From assembly GCA_905221605.1 (NCBI GenBank), contig CAJNDS010002642.1:67106-131105 (forward strand): a stretch of DNA of 64,000 nucleotides. Direction: 5' to 3'. The position numbers were made by a program, and so were the translations under genes. This document shows, in pieces, positions 31,601 to 44,900 of the stretch; position 1 is the stretch's first letter, and every line of letters starts with the position of its first letter. This DNA comes from Symbiodinium natans (taxonomy: Eukaryota > Sar > Dinophyceae > Suessiales > Symbiodiniaceae). The notes below the pieces were generated by a model, which ran no database searches, was not told where the DNA came from, and saw nothing but the letters and a program-made list of their open reading frames with translations.

Positions 31601-34600
31601 TAGGGTTTAGGGTTTAATTAGGGTTTAGGGCTTAGATTCTACAAGGACGTTGCGATCTAAGAAGGTGGTGCTGAACCCTGCACCCAAAACCCTAAACCTT
31701 AAACCCTGAGCCGCAGCCCCCAATCTCTGAAACCCTGAACCCCAAACCTGTAACCTTAATCCCTAAACCCTAGACCCTAGACCCTAAACCCTAAACCCTG
31801 AAGCCTAAACCCTAAACAATAAACCCTGAACCCTCCACCTTTTCGGCTCTGCCGCCTGTGGGGTAGTTGTAACGTCTGCCCGGCGAGGGGGCCAGACCAG
31901 AGGCGCGGGGTTTCTAGGGTTTAGGGCCGTTTAGGGTTTAGGGTTTAGGAGTTAAGGCTTAGGGTTCGGGTTTAGGGTTTAGGGTTTAGGGTTTAGGGTT
32001 TTTAGGGTTTAGGGTTTAGGGTTTAGGGTCCGGGGTTTAGGGTTTAGGGTTTAGGGTTTCGGGTGTAGGCGTGTATTGTAGAGGGACTCAGGCTCCTAAA
32101 TGCCCTAAGCCCTATGGCCCTGTAGGGTTTCAGCTTTCAGGGTTTTAAGGCTTTTGGGGTTGCAGGGTTTAGAGTTTTAGGGTTTTAGAGGTTGAGGGTA
32201 TTTAGGGAGCGTAGGGCCTTCAGGGTATTTAGGGAGCCCGAAGCCCCAAACCTTCAATTCTTGGCGCTGGCTTCCTGAGAGTTTGCAGTGTTTGCAGGGT
32301 TTGTAGGGTTATGGGGTCTAGGGCTAGGGTTCAGGGTTTAGGGTTTAGGATTTAGGATTTAGGGTTTAGGGTTTAGGGTTTAGGGTTTAGGGTTTAGGGT
32401 TCAGGGTTTAGGGTTTTAGATGCCCTACAGGTTTCTGAGAGGCCTTGCTTGGGTTTTTCAAGTGCCTTTCGAAGCCTTTCGAGCTAGGGCCTTGCATGCC
32501 CCCCTAAACCCTAAACCCTAAACCCTAAACCCTAAACCCTAAACCCTAAACCCTAAACCCTAAACCCTAAACCCTAAACCCTAAACCCTAAACCCTAAAC
32601 CCTAAACCCTAAACCCTAAACCCTAAACCCTGAACCCTGAACCCTGAACCCTGAAACCCTAAACCTGGAACTTTTAGAAGCCTGAAGCTAGGGCTCCAGA
32701 ATTCGGCTTATTTGAGAGCCTTGGTTATGGGGCTTTGGCGTCGGGGTGTCAAAGGCCATAACTCAGGCTCCAGGTGCCCCCAACACTGGCGGTTTAGGGT
32801 TTAGGGGTCTGGGGTGTTGTGTTTAGAGCTTGGATGCTTTCTTTGGCCAGCGGCGTAAGTTTGCGCCAGGGAGAATCTAAAAGTTGAAAGTATGGAGACA
32901 CCCAGGAGGCTTAAGAAGACTTCACAGAGAGATTTTGAGTAGATTTTCTTGGTAGCCCAATGGTACTCTTTATCGTTTTTTGGTTCTGGGTTCCTTTGTA
33001 AAGTAGCCAACCCAAAAGGGTGTGCCCTTATAATACTCTAGCCAAAAGCGCTTGTTTGGGGTTTTGGGGGTTTTTCAAGTGCCCTAAACCCTAAACCTTG
33101 GCATCTCTCCCCTTATACTAACAGTCCTTAATCGGGATTTTAGTACCCCCTATTCGAATCCCTATTAAGGACTGTTAGTATAAGGGGAACATCCCAACCT
33201 AAACCCTAAACCCTAAACCCGAAACCCGAAACCCGAAACCCTAAACCCGAAACCTGAAACCCTAAACCTTAAACCCGAAACCCGAAACCCTAAACCCTAA
33301 ACCCGAAACCTGAAACCCGAAACCCTAAACCCTAAAACCCTAAATCATGAGCACTTGGGCCTCGAAGAAAGATCCACCGTGTTTTCGGGGTGGGCTCCCA
33401 TCGCTTAATCGCTTATGATGTCGCATACGTGCAGCACGCATTTGCCCAAAAGCTGTGAGAATACGAGGTTTGAGGTGGAGGGCCCCCGCCAAAACTCCCT
33501 AAACCCTAAACCCTAAACCCTAAACGCTAAACCCTAAACCCTAAACCCTAAACCCTAAACCCTAAACCCTGAACCCTAAACCCTAAACCCTAAACCCTAA
33601 ACCCTAAACCCTAAACCCTAAACCCTAAACCCCAAACCCCAAACCCTAAACCCTAAACCCTAAACCCTAAAACCCTAAACCCTAAACCCTAAATTTGGGA
33701 GCCTCCAGCTCAGGCCGCCGACCCAGGAGGCCTGAAACCTCAACCCTCAAACCCCTAACCCTAAACCCCACACCCTATACCCAGAACCTTCAAAACCCCT
33801 CACTCCAGGTTTTGAGCCCGCAATGAAAAATGTTATTTTGTAGTACTGAAATGGGCCCTGACGTGCCGAAGGCCCGAAAAGGGCCGAGGCTACCCCGAAC
33901 CCCAGCTCAAACCCTAGCGATTGAAATACTCATTGGCGAAAATTAAATAGGTTCGCTGACCTTCGAATCAATAAAGGGCCTCTACGGGCCTGACACGCCG
34001 AAGGTCCGAACAGGGCCGAGGCTACCCTCGACTCCAACTTAAACCCCAACATCAACTTCAAAAAAGCAAGCGTCGGTGCACAAGAAAAAGTCCATAAACC
34101 CTAAACCCTAATGAAGTATAGTTTGGGTGGCCGGGGTGGGTTGACGGGCAACGCGAGCCGAGCGCGCGCCCTCCCCTGACACACCCTAAACCCTAAGCCC
34201 TAAGCCCTAAGCCCTAAACCCTAAACCCTAAACCCTAAACCCTAAACCCTAAACCCTTAACCCTTAAACCCTAAGCCCTAAACCCTGAACCCTCAACCCA
34301 CAAAAGCCTGAGTTAGGCATGCTTTGAGCCGGGCCCGCGGCCCGAACCCTACGTCCAAGACTGCTTGGATCATGCCGATAAGGGGGTTTATGAGAATAGG
34401 GGACCGGGACCCCTAAACTAGACCCCGAAACCACCATAACTATAACATCCGTGGGGCTTAGCGTGCATGGAGGGTTTCGCGACTTTGGGGGACTTCCAAG
34501 TTGTGCCAAGATCGGCGCTCTGACCTCATTGCGGGCATGTTGCAGCGTGCCGCTTTCGAAGCCTTCCGATCCAACACCATGTGAACGGCATTGAAAAGGC

Positions 34601-35060
34601 GGGCGTTGTTTAAGTTGCCCTCTTTGGGCTTTGTTATGCCATTCCACCTTCATGCGCGCAGTTGTATCAAGGCTTGCACGTACTTTCAGTGGGCAAGTGG
34701 TTTTGGAGAGTTGCGTCTTGTCTTGAAATTCCGGCCACGGAGGATGCTTTGCCTCGGTGCTTTTTGTTCGTCCACGCATGGGGACGCAGCAAGCTTGCGG
34801 CAACAGCCCAAACTTGGAATACTAAGCCGAAAGCTCTAACCGTCATCCTTTCAGCGCCCTAAACCCTAAACCCTAAACCCTAAACCCTAAACCCTAAACC
34901 CTAAACCCTAAACCCTAAACCCTACGTCCTAAACCCTAAGCCCTAAACCCTAGACCTTAAACACTCAGCCACTGGAGAAGCTTCGCGTTCTGCAGGGCCG
35001 CTAGAGGCCGCTCCCCACGGATCCGTGACCTCGGAGGAGCCGTGCGGCACTCGGCTCCAT
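28400..35060 (-). CDS. Possible minus-strand gene, low certainty
   Basis: Several islands have good splice signals on the minus strand. From 5' to 3' of that strand: 35060-35030 (TTGCAG|ATG, MEPSAARLLR, donor GTCACG), 33452 downwards (TTCTCACAG, LLGKCVLHVCDII), 31875-31839 (GGGCAG, DVTTTPQAAEPK, donor GTGGAG), 31081-31045 (GCGCAG, QRGNAIEINKSI, donor GTCCGG) and 30670-30625 (CCCCAG, EEVSEAVDWLELLR, donor GTTTAG). Phases of the third and fourth agree. Some islands also read on the plus strand (29594-29650, HLGSFISLATSRKNGDRYR), so the strand is not settled. Family unknown. Confidence 0.25.
28550..28665. repeat. Tandem duplication with C runs
   Basis: Two copies of a stretch reading CCTGTAACAATGACCCCCCC preceded by a CCCTCAA-type segment, about 62 bp apart; the first ends in a run of about 30 C. 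Confidence 0.8.
28685..28765. mobile_element. Small inverted-repeat element, family 4
   Basis: GGGGGCTTCCGAAGAGAGGG at the left and a decayed complement with GTACCCCTAAGAAATTTCCC at the right. Confidence 0.35.
29142..29365. repeat. CCCTAAA array
   Basis: About 30 units, first half perfect, second half with CCCGAAA and CCCTAGA variants. Confidence 0.95.
30484..31035. repeat. CCCTAAA arrays flanking a short island
   Basis: Arrays at 30484-30628 and 30840-31035, with the 30625-30670 exon-like island and TTTAGGG at 30690-30720 between them. Confidence 0.9.
31184..31264. mobile_element. Inverted-repeat element, family 1
   Basis: TTGGGATGGTTCCCCTTGATA, GCCAGTCCTTAGTCGGGATT, then GGGGTACTATACGGG and AAGGGGAACATCC. 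The right arm is shortened. Confidence 0.6.
32503..32665. repeat. CCCTAAA array
   Basis: About 23 units, mostly perfect, ending in CCCTGAA variants. Confidence 0.95.
33098..33197. mobile_element. Inverted-repeat element, family 1 (best-preserved copy)
   Basis: The left arm CCCCTTATACTAACAGTCCT continues TAATCGGGATT; the right arm AATCCCTATTAAGGACTGTT continues AGTATAAGGGGAACATCCC. The arms are near-perfect complements for about 35 bp around a centre holding GTACCCCC. It encodes nothing, like a MITE, foldback element or introner. Confidence 0.75.
33497..33695. repeat. CCCTAAA array
   Basis: About 28 units with a few CCCCAAA and AACGCTAAA variants. Confidence 0.95.
33853..34050. repeat. Direct duplication of a 62-bp segment
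   Basis: Two similar copies about 133 bp apart, starting GGGCCCTGACGTGCCGAAGG (33853) and GGGCCTGACACGCCGAAGGT (33986). Each holds a small hairpin GGCCC...GGGCC and ends in CCGAGGCTACCC. No ORF. Confidence 0.7.
34264..34856. other. Unassigned unique stretch
   Basis: About 500 bp open on both strands (179 codons minus, 82 plus). No motif, no splice pattern and no repeats that I recognise. Could be decayed mobile DNA. Confidence 0.4.
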
Positions 35061-36229
35061 CTGCAAGGGTTTAGGGTTTAGGGTTTAGGGTTTAGGGTTT
35101 AGGGTTTAGGGTTTAGGGTTTAGGGTTTAGGGTTTAGGGTTTAGCGTCTAGGGTTTAGGGTTTAGGGTCTTCGGGTTTAGGGTTTAGGGTGTAGGGTTTT
35201 AGGGTTCAGGGTTCGGGGTTTGGGGTTTTAGGGTTCGGGTTTAGGGCTGGGTTTAGGGCTTAGGGTTCGGGGTTTAGGGTTTAGGGTGTAGGGTGTTAGG
35301 GTTTAGGGACCCCAATAATCCCTGCTTAATTCAGGATGAGTCCTGTTCTCATGCTCCTTTATGAAGGGTCGTTGGATTTTCTGGGCTTTGTCTGCGACCT
35401 TCAGCACAATGTGGGTTCAGTTGGGGTCTAGGGCCTAGGGTTTAAGGTGTCGGGATTGGGGTTAAGGCTCTAGGGGATTAGAGACTGGGGTTTTTGGAGG
35501 ATTAGAGAAGGTAGTTTGGGTCATGTATATCATTCGCAAACCGGGGTTTTTTAGGGAGAGAATGGCTCAGACTCGATCGCGCTGGCACCTCTCTTGTTAT
35601 TTTCCGTCCTAAACCTTGGACCCTAAACCCCAAACTCTTGACCCTAAACTCTGGGCCCAAATCACAGAGTTAAAGCCCCAAACCGTGCAGCCCCCAGGGT
35701 TTAACCCTGTCAAAAGGGTAGTTCCATGATCCCTCAATATGGTCACTTACCTCCTGCAAGCCTTCTGAAGTGTGGGCCCTTGGGTGTCTTTAGGGCGTAT
35801 AAGGGGCACATAAGGGGTTCTGATTTCAAGTCGGGCTTCAAGGTTAAAATGCCCTTTTGGGGACCCTTACACCCCAAGCGTCGTAGCCCCGAAGCCCCAA
35901 ACCCTCCAAGCCCCAAACCTTGCTAGACTCTTCCCCTAACCCCCTTAAACCGTAAACCCGGAACCCGAAATACCTCAGAGCCCTGGACGAAGGAGCCCCA
36001 AAGCCCTAGACCCCAAACCCGAAACAGCCCCAAGACCACTCAGCCCTAAACCCCAAGCCCTGAACCGCCCTACGACCTTAAAACAGCCCTACGACCTTAA
36101 ATAGCCCTAAGACCTCAAAATCCTAAACCCTAAGCCCTAAACCCTAAACCCTAAACTCCCTAATCCCATGAGATCCCGCGGGGCTGATCCAAAGGCGTTT
36201 TCGCGGCCCCGCCGAGCCAGAGAGTCGCC

Positions 36230-36239
36230 ATGTACAATG
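36230..36239 (+). CDS. SRRM2/Cwc21 exon 1 (coding part)
   Basis: ATGTACAATG encodes MYN plus the first base of Gly; donor GTCGTG. With exon 2 it gives MYNGIG, the family start. Confidence 0.9.
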
Positions 36240-38949
36240 GTCGTGGCCCCGGTCCGAAGGCTAAACCCTAAACCCTAAACCCTAAACCCTAAACCCTAAA
36301 CCCTAAACCCTAAACCCTAAACCCTAAACCCTAAGCCCAAAACCCTAAACCCAATACCCTAAACCCTAAACCCTAAACCCTAAGCCCAAAACCCTAAACC
36401 TAATACCCTAGACCCTAAACCCTAAGCCCCAAACCCTAAGCCCTAAACCCTAAACGCTGAAAAGCCCCTAGGTGGGTGAAGGTCTTCGGATGTGGGGGGT
36501 TTTTAGGGGTTTGGGAGCCCTCAGCCCCAAGCACCCAAACCCTCCGTCTTCTTTTTTGGGTTTTGGGTTGAGAGGCTGCGAAAGAGCAGCTCCTCTAATT
36601 TGACTTGGTATCCGGTTTAGGGTTTAGGGTTTAGGGTTTAGGGTGTGGGGCTTAGGGTTTAGGGTTTCGGGTGTCGGGTTTAGCGTTTAGGGCTTAGGGT
36701 TAAGGGCTTAGGGCTTAGGCTTTAGGGTACCGGCGATGTTTGGGACAGAGAGGGCCATGTTAGCGATCTTTCGGGTAAACTGTAGGGTACCGACAGTCAG
36801 GGGTTAGGGTTCCGAAAAGCCTAAACCCCCAAGCCCTAAGCCCTAAACCCTAAACCCTAAACCCTGAATCCTGAGCCCTAAACCCTGAATCCTGAGCCCT
36901 AAACCCCAAACCCCAAACCCCAAACCCCAAACCCCAAACCCCAAACCCCAAACCCTAAACCCTAAACCCTAAACCCTAAACCCTAAACCCTGGTCTATGC
37001 GTCCCAAGGTATCGGCATCATGACGCCCAAGGGCTCCGGCACCAACGGCCCCGCCCTCGGAGAGACCTGGGGGGGCAAAAGGGATAAGGGTTTAGGGTTA
37101 ATGTTTAGGGTTTAGGGTTTAGGGTTTAGGGTTTAGAGGTTTAGGGTTTAGGGACTGCCCACGGAATTTGACAGCCTCAACCTGCAACCTTGTTGTAGGT
37201 TGACGCTCCCCCCTTGCCGGACTCTCAGGTTCTTGAGGCTTTCTGGTTTTCGGGTTTTGGGGTGGTGCTGAGGCGAAGCATGAATATGTTGTTGGGTTTG
37301 GGGTTTGGGTGTTTGGGTTCTGTATGGTTCTTGTTACGCGTAGATAGGGTTCCTTTGCACATATTTGAGACGGTATTGGGTGCCCTTTTGAAGATACAGA
37401 AGTCCTTAAGCCTTATGATGATGTTCCTCCTTCCCCCCCCCACCCCGGCCCCCCCCCCCCACCCCCTCGCCAGCCTCCCTACAAAAAGCAGGTCTAAGCC
37501 CTGAAATTCACAGGAGCTCCATTCCAAAAAGGCCCAACATCTCCCCTAAACCCAAAACCCTTATGAACCCAAACCCTAAACCCTCATCCTTCCAACCCCC
37601 AAACCCCAAACCCTTGTGGGGACCAGGGGTTTAGGGTTGAAGGTTTACCCCTAACCCCGAAAACCTTAAACAAGCCCCCAAACCTTTAGGGTTCTCGGGC
37701 CCAAAGAGTCTCGGGCCCAAAGAGGGTAGCCCTAAACCCTCAACCCTAAACCCTAAACCCTAAACCCTAAACCCTAAACCCTAAACCCTAAACCCTAAAC
37801 CCTAAACCCTAAACCCTAAACCCCAAACCCAAAACCCTAAACCCTAAACCCCCAAACCCCTAAACCCCCAAACCTTTTAGGGCTCTCGGGCCTAGAGAGG
37901 CTATGTGCAGCGGAACCTGTCCTTCCTGCCACGCCAGCGCTTGGACTTCAAGGTGCATCTGCTTTAGGGCTAATCGGGGTTTAGGGTTTAGGGTTTAGGG
38001 TTTAGGGGTCTCTGGGGCTTATAGGTTTTAGGGCTAGGGTTTAGGGTTTAGGGTTTAGGGCTAGGGTTTAGGGTTGAGGGTTCGCAGGGTTTAGGCGGCT
38101 TGATGGGGTTTATAGGGCTTACAGGCTTTGTGGGGTTTGAGAGGGCTTATGTCTAAGGGTAGGTACATGGTCCCGTTTGATTTGGCTCTGAAGTACGGGC
38201 CCTCGGGTTTCATGTAGTATATAACTACTATTTGCTAAAGAACCCCCGCAAAGAATAGAAAATGAGAATCTCTATGCTACCCTTAATAAGGCAGAGTTTT
38301 TTTTTTCAGGGTTCTTAAGCCATTAGTATATAGGGGGTGTTTCAGGGGCCCGTATTAAGGACCATGTAACTAGGGTTTAAAGGGTTGATAGGGTTTGTAG
38401 GCTTAATAGGGTTTAGGGGTTTTTAGGATGTAGGGTTTAGGGCTTGGCAGCTTTAGGGCTTCGGCTTCAGGGGGCTCCTAAATGCCTGAATGGGGTGTGG
38501 GTGGGGGGGGTGGGGACTGTCGGAGATGAATAGGCTTAGCCCTAGGCTGATGTCAACCTAAAGCTACCCTTACACCCTGTGCAGATGTCAACTAGCCCTT
38601 TGCAGACTACGAATCGGTTCAGGGCTTCAAGGGGTTCAGTACTTAGGGGGCCTACGGCCCTTACACACAGCCCGAAACAATCAGGCAGGGTTGAAGGTTT
38701 TGAGGGTTGGGATGTTCCACTTACACTAACAGTCCTTCATGGGGGTACTCGCTCTTCAGGACTGTTAGGTATAAGGAAGAACATCCCAAGTTTAGGGTGT
38801 TGTAGGGTCCCTGCCTGCGCAAACCTTGCCGCCCTTGGGGTGCCGAGACCCTCGCAAAGACCGTGCATTGCAGGCACAGCTGGGGCAGAGCTTCAAGAGC
38901 ATGACGGGCGAAGGCGCCATCAAGGCCCCGGCTGTCTTTGTCCTTTTTT

Positions 38950-38983
<34 letters not shown>

Positions 38984-41900
38984 GGGTGACTTGATTTTGC
39001 CCCAAGCCATGAACACAAACTTGCGGTTCTAGGATCTCATTGCAAGCCAAAACACCCTTCAGCCCATGAATCCTACACCCTGAGCCCGAAAACCACAGCT
39101 ACATCTTAAACCTTCAAACTTTTGGTGGACTTGTGGTTGCATGTTGCTTGTCTTGCCCTTGAACTGGGGCCCGGGGGTCAGACAGTTTGTGGTTACGGGT
39201 TGGGGTTTAGGGTTTGGGGTTCGGGGTTTGGGGTTTAGGGTGTGGGGTTTGGGGTTTAGGGTTGTTTTGGGTTTAGGGTTTAGGGTTTAGGGTTTAGGGT
39301 TTAGGGTTTAGGGTTCAGGGCATGCAGTAGTTTGTTTCCTGAAGACCTCCTTAGAATGATGCTCTCGAGTTTAGGGTTTCGGGCTTCGGGCCGGGACCCT
39401 GTGGTCGCCCTAAACCCTAAACCCTAAACCCTAAACCCTAAACCCTAAACCCTAAACCCTAAACCCTAAACCCTAAACCCTAAACCCTAAGCCTAAGCCC
39501 TCAACCCTCAACCCTAACCCTAAGCCCGAAACCCTAAACCCTAAACCCCAAGCCCTACCCGAAACCCTAAACCCTAGACTCTTGCTGTTGAAGTCTGCTG
39601 AAGCCCTAGACCCTCAGATGCCCAAAAGTCGCCGCTCACGATCGCGGCATGGGCTCCGTGATGCAAAGGGGTGTATTATTATAATTATTACTATTATTAT
39701 TATTATTATTATTTGGCTCCGGGTTTCGGGTTGAGGGTTTGGGATCAATCGGGTTCAGGTTTCGGGTTTAGGGTCGAGGGCTTGGGCTTAGGAGAGTTCC
39801 TGCTCGGTTCCTGGGGGCACCTTAGAGCATAGAGCGGGCCCTGATGCAGGAACCGAGGCATGTGCCTCAAACTCTACAAGCCCGAAACCGGGGCTTGTAG
39901 GGCTGGGTTGGGGTATATGGGACTCTAAAGGGTTTCGGTTTTAGGGTTGGCTCACAGGATGAAAGGCTAGAGGGTCTGGGGTCCTGGGTCCTCAGCCCCA
40001 ATGAAGGTTCGAAAAGCCAACGTAGAGCTCCTCATCCACGAGCAGAAGCGAAAGGCGCGATGGAACCCCTGAACTCTAAAGCACCTAAACAAGCCCTGAA
40101 GCCCTGAAGGCCAAAAGCCCGAAAAGTATCTTAAGCCTTGCAAACCCCCACAGCCCTAGAGGCTTAATTTAACCCTAAGCCCGAAGCCCTAAGCCCTAAG
40201 CCCTAAGCCCTAAACCCTAAACCCTAAACCCTAAACCCTAAACCCTAAACCCTAAACCCTAAACCCTAAACCCTAAACCCTAAACCCTAAACCCTAAACC
40301 CTAAACCCTAACCCTAAACCCTGCCCTAAACTATGAAGCCTGGAACGAAGACAGCGCCCGCTGATGCAATCTTTCGAGACTCCTGGGCACTTCGGCCCTA
40401 AACTTCGGCCCACCCCCACGACCGTTTGGGCACTTTGCGGTTTAGGGGTTCAGGTCTAGGGTTTAGGGTTTAGGGTTTAGGGTTTAGGGTTTAGGGTTTA
40501 GGTTTTAGGGTTTAGGGTTCAGGGTTGATTGAACCTCTTCCAGATCGCCGCAAGCAACCGGCTTTCAGGCAGACTCCTTCGGTAACTAGGCAACTGGAGG
40601 TATACTGCTTGATTGCGCTACTGCAGAAGAAGATCTGGATTGAAAAACAGGCAGATACCCCGCACAGGGCCTATTTTGAACCCGCCGAACCCCCCTTTAC
40701 CGGCCCCAGGTGGAGAACGAGCTGATCAAACTGGAGGTTCGATCTGTTGGTTCGCCCTAAACCCGAGTCCCGAAACCCCTAAACCCCTAAACCCGTAACA
40801 CCGTAAGCCCTGAGCCTTAAACCCTAGACCCTAACCCCTAAACCCTAGACCCTAAACCCTAAACCCTAAACCCTAAACCCTAAACCTCGAAACGACACCG
40901 AAACCCTAAACCCTTACTGGTGCAGAGGGTTGTAGGGTGCAAGGTTCAGGGTGGGATCTGGAGCTCTTGAAGTTTCGGGCTTGGGTTTAGGGTTTAGGGT
41001 TTAGGGTTTAGGGTTTAGGGTTTAGGGTTTAGGGTTTAGGGTTTAGGGTTTAGGGTTTAGGGTTTAGGGTTTAGGGTTTAGGGTTTAGGGTTTAGGGTTT
41101 AGGGTTTAGGGTTTAGGTGTAGGGTTTAGGGTTTAGGGTTTAGGGTTTAGGGTTTAGGGTTTAGGGTTTAGGGTTTAGGGTTTAGGGTTTAGGGTTTAGG
41201 GTTTAGGGTTTAGGGTTTAGGGTTTAGGGTTTAGGGTTGGGATTTGGGGTTTCGGGTGTGGTTTATTTTGGTGGAGAGAGGTCAGGGGTCTTGTGTGTGT
41301 TTGCTTTTTCGGTGCCTCGCCCTGACGGGTTTAGGCTGTAGGGCTTTCGGTTTCAAATGTCGCTTGTCTCTATACCCTCATACCCTGAAGCCCCTAAACT
41401 CTCGCGCGGAAGTCCCAGAGCAACCTGCTAAACCCTTAAACCCCTGGGGTTTCGGGTTTAGGGTTAGGGTTTAGGGCTCTGGGTTTAGGGTTTAGGGCTT
41501 AGGGCTTAGGGTTTAGGGTTTAGGGCTTCGGGTTTAGGGTTTAGGGGTTTAGGGTTCAGGGTTTAGGGTTTAGGGTTTAGGGCTCCGCAGTTGTTGCCTC
41601 GGAGGATGAGCTCCTGGCCGCCGGCATGCCGGAGTCCGAAGTGCAGCCTCGGGCCCAGGGGGGTTCCCCGGGTTTAGGGTTTAGGGTTTAGGGTCAGAAG
41701 TAGGGTAGGTGTTCTCTCGAGGAGTTTCGCAAGGGCACACACGCCTGCGCTTGCCGGCGCCAAGGGTGCTTATGAGCATGTCTGCACATTTGAAGTGTTG
41801 CAGTCCCCTGGTGCTGTTTTGTCATCGCGCCGCCCTCAGAAGTAGGGATGGCTTTGTAGTACATGTCGATATAGCCCATGAGGTAGCCTTTAGGGTCTCG

Positions 41901-44900
41901 GCCGCCTTTAGGGTCTAGGTAGCGTTTAGGGTCTAGGTAGTGTTTAGGGTTTAGGGTTTGGGCAATTCGTGCTGGCTGCGGGAATGACATGGCTGTAGGG
42001 CTGAAGCTTTAAGCCTTCAGGTTTCGAGCTGGGGGTTTAGGGTTTAGGGTTGAGGTTTAAGGGTTTAGGGTTTAGGGTTAAGGGTCTCGGCGGTAGAAGC
42101 CCTCAACCCTATTAGGATTCAGGTTTATGTTTACGACTCGGGGTTTAGGGGCCTCTTTGGGGTGTCCTGCCTTGATCCACGGCGAGAAGAGCACCTTCCC
42201 CCCTCCTCAGGGCCGCCATCGACCGTGAGCGGAAGCACATGCTGAAAGCAGTCGAGGTGGCGTTTAGGGTTTAGGGTTTGGGGTTTACGGCTTAGGGTTT
42301 AGGGCTTAGGGTTTAGGGTTTGGGGTTTGGGGTTTGGGGTTTACGGCTTAGGGTTTAGGGTTTGGGGTTTGGGGTTTAGGGTTTGGGTTTAGGGTTTAGG
42401 GTTTGGGGTTTGGGGTTTAGGGCTTCAGATTCAGGGTGCCTAAGCTCAGAAATCTAGCCCCCCTCAAGGGCCTTGAACCCCAACACCCTCGAACTCTAGG
42501 CCCCTTGGCATGAGAGTCGCTGTGTTTGGGTAATTTCTTTTTCTTATAAAAGTTTTACCTGTAGTTCATACTGTAGCTATATATATATATATATACATAT
42601 GTATATATGTACGTATATACATATATATATGTATAGATAAACCTAAACCCTAAACCCTAAACCCTAAACCCTAAACCCTAAACCCTAAACCCTAAACCCT
42701 AAACCCTAAACCCCAAACCCCAAACCCTAAACCCCAAACCCTAAACCCTAAACCCTAAACCTAAACCCTAAACCCTAAACCCTAAACCCTACACCCAAGG
42801 GATAATGTTGGTAATGTTGTTTTTTTTTGCGAAGAATTTGGATGAAGGGTGTCGCCCACCTCTCTTCTACCTGATCTTGGGACACCCAGCAGAATCCGCT
42901 CAAAGCATCTTCCCGCAGATTTCGGGTTTCGGGTTTAGGGTTTAGGGTTTGGGGTTTGGGGTTTAGGGGTAGTAGGGCCTATCGAGGCATATGAAGGGAC
43001 GATGGAGGGATGTGATACTTTAGGCCTCTAAATCTGGGGATTCCTTCCTCTCACCGTTACCATGCTAACCACGCTACTAAACCTTAAAGCCCCCGAAACA
43101 CCCTAAACTTTGAATCCCTACACCCTAAACCCTAAACCCTACACCCTAAACCCTAAACTCTAAACCCTAAACCCTACACCCTAAACCCTAAACCCTAAAC
43201 CCTAAACCCTAAACCCTAAACCCTAAACCCTAAACCCTAAACCCTAAACCCTAAACACCTGGACCTTAGTTTACATGAACTAAGGAATATTCCTTACACT
43301 ATAGTAGGGTTCCTTATATGGTTTCAGGAATATTCCGTAAATTATAATAGGGTTCCTTATACATGGTTAAAGAATAGTCCTTAAATTCTAGTAGGGTTCC
43401 TTATTTCTATCTGATTTGAGGAATCTTCTCGGGATATTCCTAGGGGTATTGGAGTCTCTGGGCTGAACACCCGCTAGACCGGCTCACTGCGCTACGACTC
43501 CGAGCTGGAGAAGAAGGACTCTCACCACCAGGCGCGCGGGGCTTTTTGGGGGGGACTTCGGGGGTTTAGGAGCCCGAAGCCCTATAGTTTCGATCCCTAA
43601 ACACTAAACCCTAAACCCTAAACCCTGAACCCTAAACCCCAAACCCTAAAATCTAAACCCTAAACTTTTCAGCGGCTCAAACGCTTCACGACCCCCGAAG
43701 GGCTCTAGGCGAAACCCCATGCCCTCATCCTGAAGTCCTGAGCCGTTTAGGGTTTAGGGTTTAGGGTTTAGGGTTTAGGGTTTAGGGTATAGGCAACCCA
43801 GAAACCCCTAAAAGGCGTGGCGGATGCAAGTTTCGGGGATCGGGTGTGTTGGGGGTACCCCTTCGAAGAGACCCTGAATCTTATTCCATCTTATTCCCCT
43901 ATAGCCTCTAGATCCCTAAACCTTAAACCCTAAAACCCTAAACCCCTTAAACCCTAAACCCTACACCCCAACCCTAAACCCTAAACCCTAAACACTAAAC
44001 CCTAAACCCTAAACATTATTCGTATTCCCCACTTATGCACAAGTCCTTCTCTACATAAGTAGCACCCAACATGATTGAAGGCTCATCATTAGAAGGCCCA
44101 GTACTCTTTCGTTGGATAGCAGCGGATACCTCTCGCAGTCTAGGGTTTAGGGTGGTTTAGGGTTACTTTGGTTCGGGTTCTTCCCAGATTGCGATATCCC
44201 ATCTGTGGCCCTTGCTTTTGCTTGGTTGGGTTTAGGGTTGAGTTTGTACCCTCAAACCTAAACCCTAAACCCCACACCCTAACCCCTAAACCCTAAATCC
44301 TAAATCCTAAACCCTAAACCCTAAACCGTAAACCCCTAACCCTGAACCCCTGATTAGGATGCCATGAGCTTATGGTCACGTACCCTTGTAAACTCTCCAA
44401 GCACGAGGCCATGGAGAAGGAGAAGGAGCTATACAAGTCGGACCCCGAGAGGGGTCTTGGGTGTAGGGTTGAGTTCATGGTTTAGGGTTTCGGGTTTAGG
44501 GGTTTAGGGTTTAGGGTTTCGGGTTTAGGGTTCAGGGTTTCGGGTTTCGGGTTTAGGGGATTGGGGTTTAGGCTTCAGGGTTCAGGGTATTGGGTGCTAG
44601 GGATTAGTGTGGTAGGGTTAAGTCCTTTAGGGCGTAAGGGTTTGGATTTGGGGTTCAGGGTTTCTACTGCTTTGGTGCTTTAGGGGGCATTGATTGGGTT
44701 TGACGCACGCAGCTTCTCCAAGGAAATTCCGGCTGAGGTTTCGGCCGCCTCAACCCTAAACCCTAAACCCTAAACCCCAAACCCCAAACCCTAACCCTAA
44801 ACCCTAAACCCTAAACCCTAAACCCTAAACCCTAAACCCTAAACCCTAAACCCTGGAGCCCAGGTTCGAGAAAGCCGTGGGCATCGACACGCGCTCACGC

